A stretch of DNA of 64,000 nucleotides from Periweissella cryptocerci (GCF_004358325.1 NZ_CP037940.1:1922001-1986000); one strand, 5' to 3'. Counted from the stretch's first letter, positions 18,581 through 28,558 are shown. Notes: a model not told the origin generated them from the letters alone. Program-made: numbers and translations.

Positions 18581-19223
18581 GTTCTGTTCTGTTTGACATG
18601 AAATTTATAAAATGTGATGAGATGTATGATGCCACTGCGTGCCTGAAAATCACATTGTGCACCGAGAATGGAAGCACATGCCCAAGCCAAAGGGCGGTCT
18701 TGGGCAATTCGGGATAGCTGGCAGTCTAATGGCTAAAGCCAAAAGACTGCTCACATTTGTAGCTACGCTGGACAAATAAGGCCCGGTCGGCTCTACCCTC
18801 AGCGACAAACCCGACACGTGGTGTCAGGTTCGTCCCATTTCGGTGTAAAGCCTGCCGGCCACAAAGTGATTTTCAGTCACTCCGCTAGATAAGCGTGGAA
18901 TTATTAATTACCGCTAAACTTGCAGCGACAAGGATTGCGGGCATATTACTAGTCAGATTGCCTGCTCAAACTAACGAAGAGGCTGGAACCAGGCTGGACT
19001 TTAGCTCGCACCGTGATGGCATAATCAGTAACGGGTTTCGTTACAGATTATGGATTTGTGAAGATGGTTACCGCGTTAGCGAACCAAGCTTCGCAAACAT
19101 TTGAAGACCGCACTGTGGCTTCAAATGCTTGTCTTCCATCACGGTGTCCAGACTGGTTCCAGCCTCGTAGTGGGAATCAATCTGAGACACATATCCAAAT
19201 TCCACGGTGGAATAAATAGCGCC
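18581..19223 (+). mobile_element. MITE copy 3 (type B, about 643 bp)
   Basis: Left end GTTCTGTTCTGTTTGACATG, right end AATAAATAGCGCC; no target duplication found. It starts at the T-run of the oppDFBC terminator. It has two modules. The first holds TGCCCAAG/CTTGGGCA around CCAAAGGGCGGT and GCAGTCT/AGACTGC. The second is a large palindrome with outer arms GGCTGGAACCAG/CTGGTTCCAGCC, which contains CATTTGAAG/CTTCAAATG around ACCGCACTGTGG, the same loop in inverse orientation. Short open frames inside are not conserved between copies. Confidence 0.75.
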
Positions 19224-19469
19224 TTAACAGTCCGTGGCACTCCGGCTTGGTTCTTTAGGTATGCCACTAACATGGAAGAATGTTTTATTTACTAATATTC
19301 TAATATTTAGTATCTTCTTAGAATCTTCACATTTTAAGAATATCGACCTGTGATGGGCATTTTGTAGGATAAAACGGAGTAGAAGAACAAAAAGCTGGTA
19401 AATGAAAGCGTATTTAATGTGAATGTTTGAATAAAATATGAATAAAGTGAGAATTGTATTAAAAAACCA

Positions 19470-19498
19470 TTGCAACATTAAAATTTCTCTGCTAATAT
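19470..19498 (+). promoter_or_regulatory. oppA promoter
   Basis: TTGCAA, 17-bp spacer, TAATAT, about 85 nt upstream of oppA, just beyond the MITE. Confidence 0.6.
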
Positions 19499-19582
19499 AA
19501 ATCTCATAGGAAAATTCAACTTTAAACAAGGCGAATTATTTGGACATTAAATTTATGTAGGAAAGCAAGGGGATTTACAATT

Positions 19583-21394
19583 ATGAAGAAATCTACAAAA
19601 TATCTCGCAGGATTTGTAACTGCGGCAGCATTGTTCTCAGCAGTGCTTGCAGGTTGTGGCAACAAGTCATCAGACGAAAAGGCATCTACTGCCACTGTTG
19701 GTGATTTGAAGGTCGCTTACGACAACAAGGCAAAGGCCATTAAAGATGGTAATTTGAATGTTGCGATGGTACAAGATACTCCATTTGAAGGAATCTTTGC
19801 TTCTGAATTATCAAATTCACAAACTGATTCATACTTAGCAGAACCTTTGACTGCCGTTGGTGGTTCAATCTTTGCTACTGATGATTCATTCAAGATTGTT
19901 GACGGTGGTGCCGCTGACATTAAACTTGATAAGGCAAGCAAGACAGCTGTTATTACTTTACACAAAGACTTGAAGTGGTCAGACGGTAAGGCTGTTACTG
20001 CCAAGGATTTGGAATTTGCTTATGAATTGACTGCTAACCCAGATTACGGTTCATCACGTTATACTGATTCCCTTGCTAACATTAAAGGTTTAGCTGATTT
20101 CAACAAGGGTAAAACTAAGACTATCTCAGGTCTTACTTATCCTAAGGGTGAAAACGGTAACCAATTGAAGATTCAATTCGACAAGATGACGCCTGGTATG
20201 TGGCAATCTGGTTCAGGTTACTACCTCGAATCTGCTGAACCATACCACTACTTGAAGGGTATCCAACCTAAGAAGCTTGCTGCTTCAAAGGAACTTCGTC
20301 AAGCACCACTTTCATACGGCCCATACAAGGTTTCTAAGGTCGTTGCTGGTCAATCAGTAACATATGTACCAAACGAATACTACTACGGCTCAAAGGCTAA
20401 GCTCAAGCAAATCACGACATCTGTTGTGTCAACTTCATCTGCAGCCGCAGCATTGAAGGCTAAGAAGTATGATGTTGCGTACCAAGCACCATCAACTGCT
20501 TACCCAAATGTTAAAAAGCTTACTGACTACGTGCAAACTGGTCAACAATCACTTTCATTCTCATACATGGCATTCAACTTGGGTCACTTTGACGCCAAGA
20601 AGAGTGAAAACGTAATGGATCGTAAGACTCCAGTTCAAGATAAGAACTTGCGTCAAGCAATGGGTTACGCAATGAACGTTGATGAAGTTAACAAGAAGTT
20701 CAACAACGGTCTTGCAACTCGTGCCAACTCAACAATCGTGCCTGTCTTTGAAAAGTTCAATGACAAGGATGTCAAGGGCTTCCCATTGGATCTTAAGAAG
20801 GCTAACTCAATTCTTGATAAGGCCGGTTACAAGTGGCAATCAGGTAAAGAAGGCGACGGTTACCGTTTAGACAAGGATGGCAAGCCATTCAAGTTGGTTT
20901 ACTTTGCTCGTTCAGGTAACTCAAATGCTGAAGCCGTTGCACAAAACTACATCCAACAATGGAAGAAGATCGGTGTGCACGTTGCGTTGTACCACGATCG
21001 TTTACAAGACTTCAACACTTGGGCACAAGTTATGACAACTGGTACAGCCCAAGATTGGGACTTGATGGGTGGTTCATGGTCAGTATCATCTGATCCTTCA
21101 CAAATGGACTTATACTCAAAGGGTGCTCCATACAACTTCGGTCACTTCACTACACCTGAATTGACTAAGTTACTTGATAACGTTGATGGCCAAGCTGCCT
21201 TGACTGAATCAAACCGTAAGGAAGCATTTGATAAGTACCAAGAATACATGCAAGATCAAGCTGCAGTTATCCCAACTTCATTCTCACTTGACTGGTTCCC
21301 AGTTAACGAACGTGTAATTGGCTGGACTAACTCACACGCTTCTGACCAAACTCGTTGGGCAGATATCGCGGTGTCAGCTGCAAAAACTAAGTAA
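19583..21394 (+). CDS. oppA: Oligopeptide-binding lipoprotein OppA
   Basis: Extracellular peptide-binding protein of family SBP_bac_5, 603 aa, lipid-anchored at the cysteine of VLAGC. Motifs include LKWSDGKAVTAKDLEFAYEL and the C-terminal SFSLDWFPVNERVIGW. Codon choice is strongly biased (AAG, AAC, GGT, TCA), as in highly expressed genes. Own promoter and terminator, so it can be made in excess of the membrane complex. Confidence 0.95.
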   Translation: MKKSTKYLAGFVTAAALFSAVLAGCGNKSSDEKASTATVGDLKVAYDNKAKAIKDGNLNVAMVQDTPFEGIFASELSNSQTDSYLAEPLTAVGGSIFATDDSFKIVDGGAADIKLDKASKTAVITLHKDLKWSDGKAVTAKDLEFAYELTANPDYGSSRYTDSLANIKGLADFNKGKTKTISGLTYPKGENGNQLKIQFDKMTPGMWQSGSGYYLESAEPYHYLKGIQPKKLAASKELRQAPLSYGPYKVSKVVAGQSVTYVPNEYYYGSKAKLKQITTSVVSTSSAAAALKAKKYDVAYQAPSTAYPNVKKLTDYVQTGQQSLSFSYMAFNLGHFDAKKSENVMDRKTPVQDKNLRQAMGYAMNVDEVNKKFNNGLATRANSTIVPVFEKFNDKDVKGFPLDLKKANSILDKAGYKWQSGKEGDGYRLDKDGKPFKLVYFARSGNSNAEAVAQNYIQQWKKIGVHVALYHDRLQDFNTWAQVMTTGTAQDWDLMGGSWSVSSDPSQMDLYSKGAPYNFGHFTTPELTKLLDNVDGQAALTESNRKEAFDKYQEYMQDQAAVIPTSFSLDWFPVNERVIGWTNSHASDQTRWADIAVSAAKTK

Positions 21395-21429
21395 TTTCGC
21401 ATTACTTTAGATAAATAAGTAATATAATT

Positions 21430-21467
21430 AAGGAGGTTGGACAAATACGTCCAACTTCCTTTTTTTA
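21430..21467 (+). terminator. Terminator of oppA
   Basis: AAGGAGGTTGGAC/GTCCAACTTCCTT stem, then seven T. Confidence 0.9.
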
Positions 21468-21491
21468 ATTAATTCAAATGGAGGAACAATA

Positions 21492-23378
21492 ATGACACGA
21501 CTGCAAGATGACTTTTACACAGCGATTAATGAAAAATGGTTGGCTGAAACTGAAATTCCAAGTGATCGTCCCCGGATTGGTTCATTTGATGAACTTGGGA
21601 TTAAGATTGAAAAAACCGAATTGGCTGATTTTGGTGCCATGCGCGATGGTGAAACACCCGCGGGCTTGATGGGTGAGTTTATTAAATTTTACCGTCTCGC
21701 TAGTGATTGGACGAAGCGGGATGCTGATGGGGCTGTTCCTTTGAAGCCTTGGTTAGCTAAGGTGACGGCGCTCAATAACCTGCAAGACTTGCAAGCTAAC
21801 TTGTTGAGCTTCAGCTTCCAAGGTTTGCCAACTGGTGTACCAGCCTACGTTGACCAAGATATGAAGAACACGGAACGTAACATTTTGAATGTTGGTTCAT
21901 TTAGTCAAATCCTACCTGATACAACTTACTACACCGATGATAATGAACAAGGCCCTGAATTACTTAAAGTGTGGGCTGCTTCAACCGTTAAGTTATTGGT
22001 CATGGCTGGCTATGATGAAGCTGAAGCAACTAAACTGGCTGACGATGCGGTAGCTTTCGATAAGTTAGCTGTCCCATTTGTTCTTTCAAATGAAGAAAAG
22101 AGTGATTATTGGAAACTTTACAATCCAATTGCTTTTGATGAATTTACAGCGAAGGTTAAGAACCTCGACTTAGCAACGTTCTTTAAGGCCTTAGTTGATG
22201 GTGAACCAGATATCGTGAATGTTGGTGAAGTGAAGTTCTGGGATCACTATGATGAAATTGTTAACGAAGCAAACTTTAGTTTGATGAAAGCTTCATTTAT
22301 CACGAAAACGGTGCGGGCATTTGCCGGTTACCTGAGCGAAGAAATGCGCCAAGAAGCTGGTGTGTTTGGCCGGACAATGAGTGGTACTGAAGCCGCACCG
22401 AGCCAAGAAAAAGCCGCTTTACGTTTGGCACATGGGGCGTTTGATCCAGTTGTTGGTGATTACTATGGTCGTAAGTACTTTGGTGAAACGGCCAAAGCTG
22501 ATGTCTTAGACATGGTTAAGAAGATGATTGCGGTGTACGAAAACCGCCTCGCTCAAAATACGTGGCTCAGTGAAGCAACGAAGCAAAAGGCAGTCTTGAA
22601 GTTATCAACAATCGGTTTGAACGTTGGGTACCCTGACAAGATTCCAGCCCGTTATTCACAATTTATTGTGGACGAAGATGCAAGCTTGCTCGACAATGCG
22701 TTGAAGTTTAGCGAATTTGATAACCGGCATGCCTTTGCCCAATTTAAAGAAAAGCCTAATACGGATGAATGGGAAATGCCGGCAGATATGGTAAATGCGT
22801 ATTACCACCCATTCCACAACATTATCGTGTTCCCAGCCGCTATCTTGCAAGCACCGTTCTACAGCTTAGAACAAAGCAAGTCAGCGAACTATGGTGGTAT
22901 TGGTGCGGTGATTGCGCATGAAATTTCACACGCATTTGACACGAACGGGGCGCGCTTTGATGAAAAAGGTAACTTGAATTCATGGTGGACCGACGAAGAT
23001 TTTGCGGCCTTTGAAAAACGCTCTGAAGCAATGATTAACGAATTTGACGGTTTGGAAATTAGTGGTGCCAAAATTAATGGGCACCTGGTGGTTTCTGAAA
23101 ACGTTGCTGACGTTGGTGGTATGAGTGCGGCGCTTGAAGCTGCCAAGGGTGAAGATGAAGTTAATTTAGCGGACTTCTTTGGTAACTGGGCAACGGTTTG
23201 GCGTAACAAGGCCAATGATGATTTCATGAAGTTAATGGCGGCGGTTGATGTGCACGCACCCGCACCATTACGGGCAAATGTCCAAGTTTCTAACTTTGAA
23301 GATTTCTTTGTAACATTTAACGTTACGGCAGATGATGGTATGTGGCGAGCACCAGCAGACCGCGTCCAAATCTGGTAA
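21492..23378 (+). CDS. pepO: M13-family neutral endopeptidase PepO (copy 1)
   Basis: Zinc endopeptidase of the neprilysin family, acting on oligopeptides after Opp uptake. 628 aa, the usual length for lactic PepO, without signal peptide, so cytoplasmic. Zinc site HEISH in VIAHEISHAFD (about residue 475), third ligand in ENVADVGG, and the conserved C-terminal end MWRAPADRVQIW. Ribosome site GGAGGA. It follows oppA directly, the classical opp-pepO association known from lactococci. Confidence 0.95.
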   Translation: MTRLQDDFYTAINEKWLAETEIPSDRPRIGSFDELGIKIEKTELADFGAMRDGETPAGLMGEFIKFYRLASDWTKRDADGAVPLKPWLAKVTALNNLQDLQANLLSFSFQGLPTGVPAYVDQDMKNTERNILNVGSFSQILPDTTYYTDDNEQGPELLKVWAASTVKLLVMAGYDEAEATKLADDAVAFDKLAVPFVLSNEEKSDYWKLYNPIAFDEFTAKVKNLDLATFFKALVDGEPDIVNVGEVKFWDHYDEIVNEANFSLMKASFITKTVRAFAGYLSEEMRQEAGVFGRTMSGTEAAPSQEKAALRLAHGAFDPVVGDYYGRKYFGETAKADVLDMVKKMIAVYENRLAQNTWLSEATKQKAVLKLSTIGLNVGYPDKIPARYSQFIVDEDASLLDNALKFSEFDNRHAFAQFKEKPNTDEWEMPADMVNAYYHPFHNIIVFPAAILQAPFYSLEQSKSANYGGIGAVIAHEISHAFDTNGARFDEKGNLNSWWTDEDFAAFEKRSEAMINEFDGLEISGAKINGHLVVSENVADVGGMSAALEAAKGEDEVNLADFFGNWATVWRNKANDDFMKLMAAVDVHAPAPLRANVQVSNFEDFFVTFNVTADDGMWRAPADRVQIW

Positions 23379-23452
23379 AATACAATTAATGGCAACTAGT
23401 CCCACGGGGCTAGTTTGTCGTACATAATGAATCGCGAGCGGGGTAATGAATG

Positions 23453-25336
23453 ATGGTACGCATCCAAGATGATTTCTACACAGCGATTAATCAAGCATGG
23501 CTAGATGAAGTTGAGTTAGCACCTGACCAAGTCCAACGTGGGAGCTTTAGTGATTTAACCGCTGAAAATGAACGGCGAGTACAGGCAATCTTGACTGATA
23601 ATAATGAAGATCATCTTGCACTCCAAGGAGCCAAACAATTATATGCAATCGCACTTGATTATGAACGCCGTGAGGATGATGGTCCATTTCCAGTGCAACC
23701 AATGGCCGAAAAAATTCTCAAGTTACGCGACTTAGCTGAGTTACAGGAACAGGCAGCAGAATTTATTTTTGCTGATGTCAGTACGCCGTTTAGCTTTCAT
23801 GTTGCCGCTGACATGAGAAATACGAACATCCATGTCTTGTATGCTGATGCACCACGAACGATTATGCCAGACACGGCGTATTACGTCGATGATAACCCTG
23901 AAGCAGAACACCTAATTGAAAGCTGGATTGAACAAGCATTTGATGTGCTCGCGCGGTTTGGTTTTGAAAATACGGATATTGGTAAGCTGATTGAGAATGC
24001 GCTCGTGTTTGACAAGCTCCTTTCGGCGGCAATTATGACAACCACGGAAGCTGATGATCCTTGGAACCATTATCACCCCACGACATTGGCTGATTTTAAT
24101 ACGCATAGTCAGTTTGTTGATTTAGGTGGACTGACGGCACAATTAGTTGGCCACCAAGTTACTAAAGTTGTCATTCAGCAACAGCGTTACTGGTCGAACT
24201 TCGATGAATTGGTTAATCCACAGACTTTTCCACTGATTAAAAGTTGGATGTTGATTAAGGCACTAGTTAATGCAACGCCGTACTTATCGGAAAGTTTACG
24301 CCAAGCAGGTGGTCAATACAATTTAGCTTTAACGGGGGCTAAAGCATTAGTTGAACCACGGCGAGCGGCATTTGAAGTGGTCAATGATATTTTTGGTGAA
24401 GCGTTAGGGATGATGTATGCTCAGCGGCACTTTAGTAGCGTGGCACACGAAAATGTGACCGCAATGATTACGGCAATCAGCGCTGCCTATCAAGATCAAC
24501 TGGCAGCTAATGACTGGCTCAGTGCAAACACTAAGCAACAAGCGCGATTGAAACTGGCGGAGATGACGGTAAGAGTTGGGGCACCAACGCAACTACCGCG
24601 TTATTATGCACAATTAACCGTTGATGTGACCGCAAGTTATTACATTAATGTCCAAAATCTGCGGGCGATAAAACGGCAAGCGTATTTTGCTAAGGCTGAT
24701 TTGCCAGTCGATAAGGCAGCGTGGCACATGGCTGCGCACCGCGTAAACGCATATTACGACGGGCCGCGTAACGAGATTGTATTCCCTGCAGGAATCCTAC
24801 AGTGGCCATTCTACGACGTAAAACAAGATGTGGCGGCTAACTATGGTGGAATTGGGACAATCATTGCCCATGAAATGACGCATGCCTTAGATGATAAGGG
24901 ATCGCATCTGGATGCCACGGGTAGTTTGAGCAATTGGTGGCAAACAGCGGATTATCAAGCATTTAAAAAGCGGACGCTGATTTTGGAAAAACAGTTTGAG
25001 CAGCAAGTGGCAAATGGCGTGACCGTCAACGCCCAGCAAACGTTGGCAGAAAATGTAGCTGATAACGGCGGCGTCACAGTTGCCCTAGCAGCGTTAAAAA
25101 ATGTCATGGGTAGTGATGCCAATTTAGCACCATTTTTTGCAAGTTTTGCCCGCATTTGGCGCAAGCAGGCAACCCCAGACTATTGGCGCTTACGTGGAGC
25201 AGTGGATGTGCATAGCCCAGCCCAGCTCCGGGTTAATATTACGTTAAGTAACTTTAGCGAATTTTTTACGACGTACGATATCAAAGCTGGGGATGCAATG
25301 TGGCGCGCGCCGCAAGAGCGTATGCATATCTGGTAA
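23453..25336 (+). CDS. M13-family neutral endopeptidase PepO paralogue (copy 2)
   Basis: Second PepO, about the same length as copy 1 and clearly homologous along its whole length. Zinc site HEMTH in IIAHEMTHALDDKG, third ligand in ENVADNGG, C-terminus MWRAPQERMHIW. It diverges in sequence and in codon choice (more GCG and CGG, less biased), so it is an old duplicate and probably less expressed. 74 nt after copy 1 with a small hairpin but no clear terminator between, so co-transcription is possible. Two adjacent ATG codons; the second fits the GGGG site better. Confidence 0.92.
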   Translation: MVRIQDDFYTAINQAWLDEVELAPDQVQRGSFSDLTAENERRVQAILTDNNEDHLALQGAKQLYAIALDYERREDDGPFPVQPMAEKILKLRDLAELQEQAAEFIFADVSTPFSFHVAADMRNTNIHVLYADAPRTIMPDTAYYVDDNPEAEHLIESWIEQAFDVLARFGFENTDIGKLIENALVFDKLLSAAIMTTTEADDPWNHYHPTTLADFNTHSQFVDLGGLTAQLVGHQVTKVVIQQQRYWSNFDELVNPQTFPLIKSWMLIKALVNATPYLSESLRQAGGQYNLALTGAKALVEPRRAAFEVVNDIFGEALGMMYAQRHFSSVAHENVTAMITAISAAYQDQLAANDWLSANTKQQARLKLAEMTVRVGAPTQLPRYYAQLTVDVTASYYINVQNLRAIKRQAYFAKADLPVDKAAWHMAAHRVNAYYDGPRNEIVFPAGILQWPFYDVKQDVAANYGGIGTIIAHEMTHALDDKGSHLDATGSLSNWWQTADYQAFKKRTLILEKQFEQQVANGVTVNAQQTLAENVADNGGVTVALAALKNVMGSDANLAPFFASFARIWRKQATPDYWRLRGAVDVHSPAQLRVNITLSNFSEFFTTYDIKAGDAMWRAPQERMHIW

Positions 25337-25343
25337 TTTAGTG

Positions 25344-25456
25344 AGCTCTATGCTGTCTGACGTGGAATTAAGTAAAATTGGCCACTCCGTTAGTTAGGAA
25401 AAATTCTCGTAAACAAAAGTACAAAATTGAGAATCCCACGCTACAATAAATAGTAC
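25344..25456 (+). mobile_element. MITE copy 4 (113-bp internally deleted form)
   Basis: Both ends are kept (left AGCTCTATG to GACGTGGAATT; right AATCCCACGCTAC to AATAGTAC), but nearly all of the core is missing. Flanked by 8-bp near-duplications ATTTAGTG (overlapping the pepO2 stop codon) and ATTTAATG. It lies between the stop codon and the terminator of pepO copy 2. Confidence 0.8.
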
Positions 25457-25467
25457 ATTTAATGTTG

Positions 25468-25511
25468 AAGGATGGGCGGAACGAATGGGATTCCGTTGCC
25501 GTCCTTTTTAT
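25468..25511 (+). terminator. Terminator of pepO copy 2
   Basis: AAGGA...GGAA pairs with TTCC...TCCTT, then TTTTTATTTT. Now 130 nt from the gene because of MITE 4. The following 25512-25842 is very AT-rich and must carry the promoter of the exchanger gene; no box is convincing. Confidence 0.65.
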
Positions 25512-25842
25512 TTTGGTGACTAAAAGAAATTTGACCGGTTTTATGTTAGGAAGTTAATATTATATATATAATAATTTTATATTGAAAATTCATATTTTTA
25601 TTTGAGAAAAAAGTGCTATTCCTTGAAAATATATGTTAAAATCATAATCATATTTTAATTTTACTTTGCTTTTGCAACTACAGCGCTAGTGCTATTAATT
25701 CAAGTGTTGAACTTTTTACTTTTACTACGTGCCACGAAATTTGCTTTTCGCATCATGATGGAAGCTAAGTTTTCTAAACCTGCAGTTGAAGCGAGTAAAC
25801 CTATTATTAAAATATAATCAAAAAATAGGTGAGGAGAAAGCC

Positions 25843-27228
25843 ATGAGTGACAAAAAAAGTGTCAAACTGAACCGCGACTTAGGTCTGCCTTCAGCGTTGT
25901 CTCTAGTTATCGGTACGATTATCGGTGTAGGGATTTTTATTCGACAAGCAACAGTTTTGAAGGAAACTGGTTCCACCTCCATGGCTTTACTCGCGTGGAT
26001 TATCGGTGGGGTAATCACGTTAACAGCTGGCCTAAGTGTCGCTGAAATTGCATCAAAAATGCCGCACGCTGGTGGATTATATTCGTACATGGAACATATC
26101 TATGGCCGACTTTGGGGTTTCTTATCGGGCTGGATGCAAGTAATTGTCTACGGTCCAGCGATGATTGCATCATTAGGTGTATATTTAGCAATTTTATTAG
26201 CAGAATTTTTCCATTTTAATCATGCTTGGCAACTACCATTGTCGATTGTGGTTGTGTTATTAGTTGGTGGCTTGAATTTATTGGCCAACCGTTTCGGGGC
26301 AACATTTGCCATTGTTACCGTGATTGGGAAAGCCATTCCGATTACAGCAATTATTGTCTTCGGGCTGTTTTTCGGTGATCAACACGCCATTGGTCAAAGT
26401 GTCCAAGTTGTCCAAGAGCACGTTGGTAACTTTGGGGTGGCAGTGTTAGGAACTTTGTACGCCTACGATGGCTGGATTTTAGTTACGAACTTAGGTGAAG
26501 AACTAAAGAACCCACGCAAAATGTTGCCAAAAGCAATTGTCTTCGGGATTCTTGCGGTCATAGTTGTGTATGTACTAGTAACATTTGCAACTTTCAAGTC
26601 TGTTAATGTTGATGTGATTGCAACTAAGGGGGATGATGCGATTCCATACTTAGTAACATCAGCCTTTGGTCAAATAGGCGGGAAAATTCTTTCAATTGGG
26701 ATTATTATTTCAATTGCTGGGGCAATGAACGGTAAGTTAATGTCATTCCCACGGTTAATGTTTGCGATGGCGCGTGACCACGAATTGCCTTTCCACAAGC
26801 AATTGGGTTACTTGAATATGAAGTCGCAAGCCCCAACGCACGCTACGTTGGCAACCATGGGAATTGCACTATTTATGATTGTTTTCTCAAATGCCGACTG
26901 GTTATCAGCCAAAGCAATTTTCATCGTGTATGTTTTCTACGTGATGATTTTCGTGGGTATCTTCCTATTACGGAAACGTGAAGGCGTGGATAAAAGTAAG
27001 TTTACGGTGCCGTTGTATCCCCTGACACCAATTGTGGCAATTGTTGGTGCGGTCTTCGTGTTATATAACGAAGTGATTACCGATGTCGAAGGTGTCCTAC
27101 TTTCATTAGGATTCGTCTTGCTGGGTGTGCCAGTGTATTACTGGAAAAAGCGGCAACAAAAGCGCGATGGTTTCGTGCGTGAAATTCGTAATCTTGAAGA
27201 TGATGAAGAAGAAGCTGTTACAGAATAA
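25843..27228 (+). CDS. Amino-acid exchanger/permease, APC superfamily (SteT/LAT-like)
   Basis: 461 aa, about 12 helices. The start KLNRDLGLPSALSLVIGTIIGVGIF and the helix-2 segment SVAEIASKMPHAGGLYSYMEHIYG match the LAT branch, whose bacterial member SteT exchanges serine and threonine. Substrate is not proven. The ATG at 25843 is fixed by GAGGAGAAAG. The charged tail (LEDDEEEA) is cytoplasmic. Single-gene unit with a strong hairpin terminator. Confidence 0.88.
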   Translation: MSDKKSVKLNRDLGLPSALSLVIGTIIGVGIFIRQATVLKETGSTSMALLAWIIGGVITLTAGLSVAEIASKMPHAGGLYSYMEHIYGRLWGFLSGWMQVIVYGPAMIASLGVYLAILLAEFFHFNHAWQLPLSIVVVLLVGGLNLLANRFGATFAIVTVIGKAIPITAIIVFGLFFGDQHAIGQSVQVVQEHVGNFGVAVLGTLYAYDGWILVTNLGEELKNPRKMLPKAIVFGILAVIVVYVLVTFATFKSVNVDVIATKGDDAIPYLVTSAFGQIGGKILSIGIIISIAGAMNGKLMSFPRLMFAMARDHELPFHKQLGYLNMKSQAPTHATLATMGIALFMIVFSNADWLSAKAIFIVYVFYVMIFVGIFLLRKREGVDKSKFTVPLYPLTPIVAIVGAVFVLYNEVITDVEGVLLSLGFVLLGVPVYYWKKRQQKRDGFVREIRNLEDDEEEAVTE

Positions 27229-27237
27229 CGATATATT

Positions 27238-27290
27238 AAAAATCCCGATTTCTACCTTACTATGATAAGGAGAAATCGGGATTTTTTTTT
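27238..27290 (+). terminator. Type C hairpin acting as terminator
   Basis: Outer stem AATCCCG/CGGGATT around the conserved core GATTTCTACCTTA...TAAGGAGAAATC, then nine T. The same core with a different but still paired outer stem recurs at 36172, 36724, 53036 and 63906. Confidence 0.85.
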
Positions 27291-27293
27291 GCA

Positions 27294-27362
27294 AGTGGAT
27301 AGCCTGGGGATAAGTGGATTTGTGGATAAAAATAGCGCTAGAGGTTTTCCACAAGTGGATAA
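27294..27362. other. Cluster of DnaA-box-like motifs
   Basis: One exact consensus box TGTGGATAA (27321-27329) and near matches AGTGGATAG (27294), AGTGGATTT (27313), TTTTCCACA (27345) and AGTGGATAA (27354) occur within 70 bp. There is no dnaA nearby, so this is not the standard origin; a DnaA-titration site is possible. Confidence 0.45.
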
Positions 27363-27379
27363 CTCATAACGTTACTATT

Positions 27380-27705
27380 GGTTCTATTTTTTCATGCTAC
27401 TGTGCTCTGTGGTTGGTAACTGTCTTTCGCTAGTTTGAGTATTATTCCTAACTAACGGAGTGTCGGTAAATTACTTGGCGGTCGCAGACTTTACACCGCG
27501 ACTGGGGTGATATGTGTGTAACACATGTCGCCGCTGAGGATGAGATGAGGACTCTTGGGGATTTATTCCCCTAGGGTCCCAGCTTATCCGAGTTGTTCAA
27601 GACCGCACTTTGGCTTGAACATGAGCTTCCAGCGTGGTGCGCCAAGTAATTTACTGACACGTAGTGACCAAGTTTATTCAATCCCACGTCAGACGTAATA
27701 AAGCA
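27380..27705 (-). mobile_element. MITE copy 5 (type A, reverse)
   Basis: Left end GGTTCTATTTTTTC, right end CCCACGTCAGACGTAATAAAGC. Imperfect 8-bp flanks TTACTATT and ACACTATT share six positions. Hairpins GTTCAAG/CTTGAAC around ACCGCACTTTGG and the GACTC/GGGTC module are present. Its right flank duplication overlaps the stop codon of the methyltransferase gene. Confidence 0.75.
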
Positions 27706-27708
27706 ACA

Positions 27709-28545
27709 CTATTTCACTAAATAGACGCGTTCATCAATCAAATCAAAGGTGTGGTAATGGGCATTGAGTTCGGGGATTTCCTCGAGCGAAGCGGTTTGCC
27801 AGAATTCCTTTGAATCGGTTGCCCCGTTTTTTTCGCCAATAACGATGAAAGTAGCCGCGGGATACTGATTACGAATGGTGTTTAGTACATCCACATCGAT
27901 GGTCACGCCATCTGGTGACCATGACATAATGATGTAAGTGACCGTTGCCCCGTATTTTTCAAGGGCTGCAAGGGCATCTAACGCTTCGATGTGCGTGACA
28001 GGCTGTGCACCAGTCGCGTTTTCTTGCTTCCAGCTAGTATCATCGGTCGCATAGACAACTTGTTTGGGATTGCGCGCGCGTAGTCCAGCCGAGATATAAC
28101 CGTTACCTGCCATTAGTTCCAAGACGCTGCCACCAGCGGTATAAGTGCTTAAATCGCCTAAGAAGCTTGAATTGGTGTACGCCCACATGCCATAAGTTGT
28201 GGATAAGTAATCACGGAAGTCCCGTAATAATTTATCGAGCTTTGGTAAACCACTTGAGAGCTTATCCCATTCAAGATCACCTTGAGCATCCCCAGCAGGA
28301 TAAATTGCGGCCAGCTTGGTGAAGATGGTATTTTGAATATCATCTGGTAATAGTAAAGGTGGTAATGGTTGTGGCGCCATTTTCTGACTGATTAAACGAT
28401 CTGCTTGGAGCGCATTGTTAATCAGTAATTTAATTTGTGGGTAGTCGCTATACAAATCCGCAAAATATTGGAGTTGTTCAATGTAGGGTTTCACCACGCT
28501 TTGTTTAACTTGTTTTTTTAATTTCTTGAGTTGTTTTGGATTCAT
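27709..28545 (-). CDS. SAM-dependent methyltransferase-like protein
   Basis: 278 aa with a class I Rossmann-type signature: VLELMAGNGYISAGL (motif I, about residue 140) and YIIMSWSPDG (motif IV). The N-terminal 100 residues are helical and basic. Target unknown. It lies 13 nt after the XRE regulator on the same strand and has only a weak ribosome site, suggesting coupling. The last two codons lie in the target duplication of MITE 5. Confidence 0.65.
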   Translation of the reverse strand: MNPKQLKKLKKQVKQSVVKPYIEQLQYFADLYSDYPQIKLLINNALQADRLISQKMAPQPLPPLLLPDDIQNTIFTKLAAIYPAGDAQGDLEWDKLSSGLPKLDKLLRDFRDYLSTTYGMWAYTNSSFLGDLSTYTAGGSVLELMAGNGYISAGLRARNPKQVVYATDDTSWKQENATGAQPVTHIEALDALAALEKYGATVTYIIMSWSPDGVTIDVDVLNTIRNQYPAATFIVIGEKNGATDSKEFWQTASLEEIPELNAHYHTFDLIDERVYLVK

Positions 28546-28558
28546 TAATTATGACCTA

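Noticed and set aside
18895..19295. Open frames of 60-70 codons inside MITE 3
   Set aside because: They are not kept in the other type B copies, have no ribosome site, and the sequence is explained by palindromes.
27294..27362. Chromosomal origin oriC
   Set aside because: No dnaA, dnaN or rpmH nearby and no AT-rich unwinding region with several exact boxes; kept only as a DnaA-box cluster.
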